From the NCBI GenBank assembly GCA_903862645.1, contig CAIOZF010000004.1, forward strand, positions 1 through 50,441: 50,441 nucleotides of DNA, written 5' to 3'. The translations under genes and the position numbers were made by a program. Below are positions 46,638-50,441 of the stretch, in pieces (the first letter of the stretch is position 1; each line of letters begins with the position of its first letter). The DNA comes from an uncultured Gammaproteobacteria bacterium. Its GTDB lineage: Bacteria; Pseudomonadota; Gammaproteobacteria; Pseudomonadales; Pseudohongiellaceae. The notes below the pieces were generated by a model. That model saw nothing but the letters and a program-made list of their open reading frames with translations. It was not told where the DNA came from and made no database searches.

Positions 46638-47618
46638 CTATTCGTCCGGGTCCAAAGAGATCATCTGCGAGGGTGCATAGCGGTCACCGAGAACCTTCGT
46701 CGCGTCGACAGTGGTGCCGATACGCCGCAGATCTGCCATGCTGATCTGCAATTGCTCGGCGGCCGCATTTTCCTCCACATAGCGGACGTGCTTGGTGCCG
46801 GGGATCGGAACAAAGTTATCGTCCTGTGCCAGCACCCAGGCGATTGCCAGCTGGGCAATGCTGCAGCGATAGACATCGGCGATTTCCTGCAGCTCCTGCA
46901 CCATGCGCAGGTTGCTGACGAAATTCTCCCCCATGAAGCGTGGCATCGTCTGCCGCATATCGTCCGGCTCCAGTTCCTGAATGTCAGTGATCACGCCGGT
47001 GAGGAAGCCGCGTCCAAGCGGGCTGAAGGGCACAAAACCGATGCCCAGTTCGCGACAACAGTCGAAGACCTTGTGCTCGGGGTTGCGCGTCCACAGAGAA
47101 TACTCGGACTGTACCGCACAGATCGGATGTTCGCGATGGGCCCGGCGCAGTGTCACAGATGACACTTCGGAGAGTCCGATATGGCGAATCTTGCCTGCGC
47201 GCACGAGATCACTCAGTGCGCCAACACTCTCCTCAATGGGAACATTGCTGTCCAGTCTGTGCAGGTAGTAAAGGTCGATGACGTCGGTCTGCAGACGGCG
47301 CAGGCTGGCCTCGCAGGTGGACTTGATGCTGGTGGGTGTCCCATCCACGGCGCGTTTGCCGTCACGGATCAGGATGCCGCACTTGCTGGCAAGGGTGAAT
47401 TCGTGGCGGCGCGACTTGAGCGCCTCGCCGATCAGGGTCTCGTTATGCCCCAAACCGTAGAGGCTGGCGGTGTCGAGAAAGGTGTAGCCGATGTCCAGTG
47501 CGCGATGCAGTGTCCGCTCCGATTCGGCTCGATCTGCGGTGCCATAGGACTGGGACATGCTCATGCAGCCGAGCCCTAGCGCCGACACTTCGAGTGCTCC
47601 AATTCTTCTCGTCTTCAT
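46638..47618 (-). CDS. Aldo/keto reductase
   Basis: The 326-residue NADPH-dependent reductase has the tetrad of the superfamily: Asp and Tyr in FLDTASLYG, Lys in LASKCGI and His in LYYLHRLDSN. The start MKTRRIGALEVSALGLGCMS and FVPFSPLGRGFLTG are typical of the AKR13/YdhF-like branch. It reduces aldehydes or ketones; the substrate is not known. It is first in a minus-strand pair with the TPP enzyme, which suggests that it may reduce an aldehyde or acyloin made by that enzyme. Its promoter side carries LexA-like repeats. Confidence 0.92.
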   Translation of the reverse strand: MKTRRIGALEVSALGLGCMSMSQSYGTADRAESERTLHRALDIGYTFLDTASLYGLGHNETLIGEALKSRRHEFTLASKCGILIRDGKRAVDGTPTSIKSTCEASLRRLQTDVIDLYYLHRLDSNVPIEESVGALSDLVRAGKIRHIGLSEVSSVTLRRAHREHPICAVQSEYSLWTRNPEHKVFDCCRELGIGFVPFSPLGRGFLTGVITDIQELEPDDMRQTMPRFMGENFVSNLRMVQELQEIADVYRCSIAQLAIAWVLAQDDNFVPIPGTKHVRYVEENAAAEQLQISMADLRRIGTTVDATKVLGDRYAPSQMISLDPDE

Positions 47619-47733
47619 GGCATCCCCTTGGACACAGCGCTCGCATCCCGGCGCGACGGCGAGAGTCTAGCACACAAGCCCGAGATGGCAGGCGACCGGT
47701 CCGGAGCGAAAGAGGGGAGGATGGTCGCGGCCG

Positions 47734-47780
47734 TTTATACAGTGTTGTACTGTATAAATAGATAGTGTATAAATATACAG
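47734..47780. promoter_or_regulatory. LexA-like operator array
   Basis: TTTATACAGT (47734-47743) and ACTGTATAAA (47749-47758) are a perfect 10-bp inverted repeat around 5 bp. At 47765-47780 follows GTGT-N8-ACAG with an AT-only spacer, one base from the LexA consensus CTGT-N8-ACAG. CTGT at 47750-47753 also begins a poorer box (CTGT-N8-ATAG). The array lies between the aldo/keto reductase and an 80-residue unknown gene. Confidence 0.6.
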
Positions 47781-47794
47781 CGCTCTAAGAAAAA

Positions 47795-47814
47795 CCCTGC
47801 AAAAAAATGCAGGG
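47795..47814 (+). promoter_or_regulatory. Hairpin in the leader of the 80-residue gene
   Basis: CCCTGCA (47795-47801), six A, TGCAGGG (47808-47814): a perfect 7-bp stem with an all-A loop and no T-run. It lies between the LexA-like repeats and the ribosome site, so it would be in the 5' leader of the mRNA. Confidence 0.5.
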
Positions 47815-47852
47815 AGCCAATGACGGAATGACCAAAAGAGGGAGTCATGATC

Positions 47853-48095
47853 ATGAAAATCTTTGCCCAAACCAGTGAATTACCAAAAGTATACAACGGT
47901 GTCCTCGATGCCGCCGTGCAGGAACAGGAGATCTTTCAGATCGCATCTCTGCTGCCGCATACCAGTGTCCATGACATTCGTCGCAAGCTGCTAAGCCTGG
48001 CCAGCGACCAGCGCTTCGTCATGAATTACTGGCTGAAAGTGTGCAAACTGCGGGCTTTCCGTGGGCAGCCCATGCCATGGGATCAGGTTCACTGA
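47853..48095 (+). CDS. Small protein of unknown function behind LexA-like sites
   Basis: The 80-residue soluble protein (MKIFAQTSELPKVYNG...) is predicted helical, with two cores, AAVQEQEIFQIASLL and HDIRRKLLSLASDQRFVMNY. It ends in KLRAFRGQPMPWDQ. I do not recognise it. ATG 47853 is preferred because GGAG (47841-47844) is 8 nt upstream; the in-frame ATG at 47847 would be only 2 nt away. It does not resemble SulA as I remember it. Position and operator suggest a DNA-damage-inducible gene, but that is inference. Confidence 0.7.
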   Translation: MKIFAQTSELPKVYNGVLDAAVQEQEIFQIASLLPHTSVHDIRRKLLSLASDQRFVMNYWLKVCKLRAFRGQPMPWDQVH

Positions 48096-48122
48096 AATTA
48101 ATTTCAGGTGATTCCTTGAGTT

Positions 48123-48140
48123 ACATGAATTTCTTCATGT
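48123..48140. repeat. Inverted repeat downstream of the 80-residue gene
   Basis: ACATGAA (48123-48129), TTTC, TTCATGT (48134-48140) form a perfect 7-bp stem 28 nt after the stop codon. It lacks a following T-run, so it is only a weak terminator candidate. Confidence 0.4.
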
Positions 48141-48264
48141 GCTCATTTAAGCCCTGGTACTTGATCGAATTGGTTTCTTTGATATGATTGCGAGTAGTTG
48201 GTTATTTTAACGCCACCTTTCAGTCTGTTCTTTTAACCCGTTCCTTTACAGCAGCCCCTGAGCA

Positions 48265-49704
48265 TTGATTTCCATCGTCGCTAGAAACAGCCTGCCTGCC
48301 TGCGCGCGCGATCAGCATAACCTTACCAGGGTGCTGAGCGGCGGCTTGTGGTGGTTGGTGTTCAGCTGGCTGATCCTTGCTGCACTGGCACAATCTCAAG
48401 CCGTGGCGCAGACGCCTGCGCTGGAACAGGAAGCGCTCCCCGAGATCACGGATGTTGGCAGCATCCGCATGCCGGCGGACTTCAATCAGGTGGATTTCTA
48501 CCTGATCACAGTCGATGTCGGGAACCACATCTGGGACAATTTCGGGCACACGGCGCTGCGGGTTGTGGATCGCGAGAACGACTCAGACCTGGTGTTCAAC
48601 TGGGGAATGTTTGATACCAGTGTTGGCAACGTTACCTTCGCTACCAATTTTCTGCGCGGCATTCTCAACTATAAACTGGGCGTATCGCCGCCGGGCTGGG
48701 AACTGGGGCGCTACGAGCGCGAGCAGCGCACGGTCTGGCAGGATCGTCTCAATCTGACCAGTGAGCAGAAGGCCGTCCTCTATCGCCGTCTGGCGTGGAA
48801 TCTGCGCGAAGAGAACATCGTCTACTCCTATCAGTACTTCTTTGATAACTGCACCACGCGGGTCCGTGACTATCTGAACGAGGCCCTCGGCGGTCGTCTG
48901 GAGAGTCAGAACCGGGCGCCGGTGCAGCGCACCTTTCGTGATGAAGTAATGTCGCACTATGCGTCGGTGCCTTATTTGGCATTGGGTCTTGATGTGCTGA
49001 TGAACGAGCGCATCGATCGGCGCATGAGCCAGTGGGAGGAAATGTTTTTGCCCGCTCGTCTGCGCCAGGAACTGCTCAGCTTCCAGTCTGATATCACGGT
49101 CAGCGGTCAAAGCCAGCCGATGCTGACGGATAGCAGTGTGGTCATGGAGTTCCAACCTCCCGCGGCTGGCCCGGATCCTTACTATCTCGCCGCAGTGGTG
49201 CTGCTGTTGCCCGCGATTTTCCTATTCTTTCAGATGAGGCGAATTCCACTGGCGTCGTTCTCAAGTCAGACCGGCTTCACATTGCGCTCATCAGGGCTGA
49301 GCTATCGTTTGCTGGGGCTAGTGGTGGGAGTGCTGGCGCTGTGCAGCGGGTTGTTTGGCCTGGTAATGACATTTGCCTGGCTGGAGTCCGGTCATCTGGA
49401 TCTGCACAATAATCTCAATCTGCTGTTGTTCTGGCCAACCGACCTCATTGGCTTTGTCTACGCCATGGGCTGGCTGTTACTCGGCAAAAGCTGCGCGGTG
49501 GGCAAAACGTATCACAAAATAATCGTCGCCTATCTGCTTTGCCATCTGATCGCCATACTGGCCTACGCCTTCCTTTTCCTGACCGGTATTGCCGGCCAGC
49601 AGGTCGGCTCCCTCCTCTTGTACGTGGTGCCTGCGTTGCTGGTTTTCACGCCCGTGGTTTGGAGTGCGGGATTTACTGCAGTGCGTAGAATCCGTTTCTT
49701 CTGA
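48265..49704 (+). CDS. DUF4105 (Lnb N-terminal domain) membrane protein
   Basis: The product is up to 479 residues. It has an N-terminal membrane segment or signal (LWWLVFSWLILAALAQS). The periplasmic DUF4105 domain has the presumed catalytic His95 in DNFGHTALRV and Cys196 in FDNCTTRVRDYLNEAL. Five C-terminal membrane helices span about residues 305-475. DUF4105 is, as I remember, the periplasmic domain of Lnb, a lipoprotein N-acyltransferase described in Bacteroidetes. The same fold is used by other thiol hydrolases, so acyl transfer is only a hypothesis. The TTG at 48265 is the first start in frame; GTG 48331 is another. Neither has a good ribosome site. Confidence 0.82.
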   Translation: MISIVARNSLPACARDQHNLTRVLSGGLWWLVFSWLILAALAQSQAVAQTPALEQEALPEITDVGSIRMPADFNQVDFYLITVDVGNHIWDNFGHTALRVVDRENDSDLVFNWGMFDTSVGNVTFATNFLRGILNYKLGVSPPGWELGRYEREQRTVWQDRLNLTSEQKAVLYRRLAWNLREENIVYSYQYFFDNCTTRVRDYLNEALGGRLESQNRAPVQRTFRDEVMSHYASVPYLALGLDVLMNERIDRRMSQWEEMFLPARLRQELLSFQSDITVSGQSQPMLTDSSVVMEFQPPAAGPDPYYLAAVVLLLPAIFLFFQMRRIPLASFSSQTGFTLRSSGLSYRLLGLVVGVLALCSGLFGLVMTFAWLESGHLDLHNNLNLLLFWPTDLIGFVYAMGWLLLGKSCAVGKTYHKIIVAYLLCHLIAILAYAFLFLTGIAGQQVGSLLLYVVPALLVFTPVVWSAGFTAVRRIRFF

Positions 49705-49836
49705 GTTTTTCCCTTCCCGCGTTTCTTTATTCGTTGGCAACTGGACAGAATCCCATTCCTTGTCTATCTGTTGATGAGAAGGGCGTGCACATACCCGTCT
49801 ACCTCACCACAACAACCAGTTCGCATGGAGGCGACT

Positions 49837-50136
49837 ATGGCCATCTGTCTAAGCAAGGCACAAGGACGATCAGTTCAAGAAGGTCTCATCAGCAGGGAAG
49901 TTGAGCAGGACGGCATGACGGTGCGCGTCGAGGCAGAATTGGTGGAAGAAGGCTCCTGGGTGCTCCGCGTCATCGGCAGGCGCGGCCAGATATCTCAATG
50001 GACGGAGTACTTTCCGAGTTCTGCAGAAGCGCTGACTACCGGACTGACGGCCATTCGTTACGAGGGGATCGAAGATTTTTACGATGATCCCGTTTTCCGC
50101 TATCTCCAGAAGGGACATGACCCTTTGCAGCATTGA
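49837..50136 (+). CDS. Small conserved-looking protein of unknown function
   Basis: The 99-residue product (MAICLSKAQGRSVQEG...) looks like a single small alpha/beta domain, with MTVRVEAELVEEGSWVLRVI as an antiparallel pair. A helix (SSAEALTTGLTAIRYEG) and an acidic-aromatic end, EDFYDDPVFRYLQ, follow. I do not recognise the family. ATG 49837 is chosen because GGAGG (49827-49831) is 5 nt upstream; longer in-frame starts at 49771 and 49825 lack this. It stands alone between the DUF4105 gene and an acyl-CoA dehydrogenase gene. Confidence 0.72.
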   Translation: MAICLSKAQGRSVQEGLISREVEQDGMTVRVEAELVEEGSWVLRVIGRRGQISQWTEYFPSSAEALTTGLTAIRYEGIEDFYDDPVFRYLQKGHDPLQH

Positions 50137-50318
50137 GAGAGTCTCAACGGTGGTCCTTCCCACGTACCTGCAATGAGGCGGGCTGGTTTCGAGAAAGGCG
50201 TCGAACGAATGCTCGGTATTGCGTTTTCATCATCCTGGAAAGGTGATAAAGTCGCTCCTGTCATCGACGCTGGTGACGATAGAGCCACTGATTTTTATAA
50301 CGTTTTCAGGAGAGTCGT

Positions 50319-50441
50319 GTGGACGTCGCATTCACCGCCGAAGAACTGCAATTCAAAAAAGCCGTACGCGAATTTCTGGAGGCCGAGTTTCCAGCCGACA
50401 CTCGCGCCAAGGTAGATGGCCGTGTCCGCCTCGACAAGGAA
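50319..50441 (+). CDS. Acyl-CoA dehydrogenase, N-terminal part (cut by window end)
   Basis: The first 41 codons are visible. After the GTG start the protein reads DVAFTAEELQFKKAVREFLE, then AEFPADTRAKV. This is the N-terminal helical domain of acyl-CoA dehydrogenases that use FAD in beta-oxidation or related acyl-thioester oxidation. CAGGAGAG at about 50307-50313 is a good ribosome site, 5-6 nt before GTG 50319. The active-site Glu and FAD regions lie outside the window, so the subclass cannot be told. Confidence 0.82.
   Translation, partial: MDVAFTAEELQFKKAVREFLEAEFPADTRAKVDGRVRLDKE

Overview
The window is chromosomal DNA from a gammaproteobacterium, with moderately high G+C and dense short-spaced genes on both strands. 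Gene order points to the Pseudomonadales/Cellvibrionales side of the class. The diagnostic runs are tRNA-Gln / ispE / lolB / TPR lipoprotein diverging from hemA-prfA-prmC, then gatC-gatA-gatB with a PA4642-like gene, then mreBCD-maf-rng-yhdP-nitrilase. Pseudomonas-like REP palindromes (cores GGGAGCTTGC or GGGAGCGGGC) also occur. Genus cannot be named from the sequence alone. No phage, insertion sequence, integron or CRISPR array was seen.

Layout. 1-9.2 kb: tRNA-Gln(TTG), isoprenoid (ispE) and outer-membrane lipoprotein (lolB) genes on the minus strand, diverging from hemA-prfA-prmC. A DUF924 gene and an unrecognised exported protein come next, then a MoeB/ThiF-type E1-like enzyme. 9.2-14.5 kb: an orphan TonB-dependent receptor, rdgC, a RhlB-like DEAD-box helicase and a PA4642-like gene. 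14.5-28.9 kb: gatCAB (minus), then mreB-mreC-mreD-maf-rng-yhdP-nitrilase-DUF445 (plus). mreC seems to lack a normal start codon. 28.9-30.6 kb: a TetR regulator with operator-like repeats and an orphan ExbD.

30.6-40.5 kb is the accessory-looking part. It holds a class II aldolase fused to a short-chain dehydrogenase, overlapping an MtnA-type sugar-phosphate isomerase, which looks like disposal of 5-methylthioribose or 5-deoxyribose carbon. A HIT protein follows. Then come three exported proteins in a row: an NHL propeller resembling peptide alpha-amidating lyase, a plant-type glutaminyl cyclase and a lipoprotein aminopeptidase. Together they look like a periplasmic peptide-end-processing set. 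The section ends with a TPR protein and a 765-residue flavoprotein-SelD fusion whose interdomain joint contains a REP sequence in frame.

40.5-50.4 kb: a citrate-synthase-like enzyme with an altered catalytic position diverges from a LysR regulator and a patatin-like hydrolase. Next are small membrane and lipoprotein genes around a decayed amidohydrolase, then an aldo/keto reductase-TPP enzyme operon. An 80-residue unknown gene lies behind LexA-like repeats. A DUF4105/Lnb-like membrane protein, a small unknown gene and the first 41 codons of an acyl-CoA dehydrogenase end the window.

All family calls come from reading motifs and from remembered family features; no database search was run.
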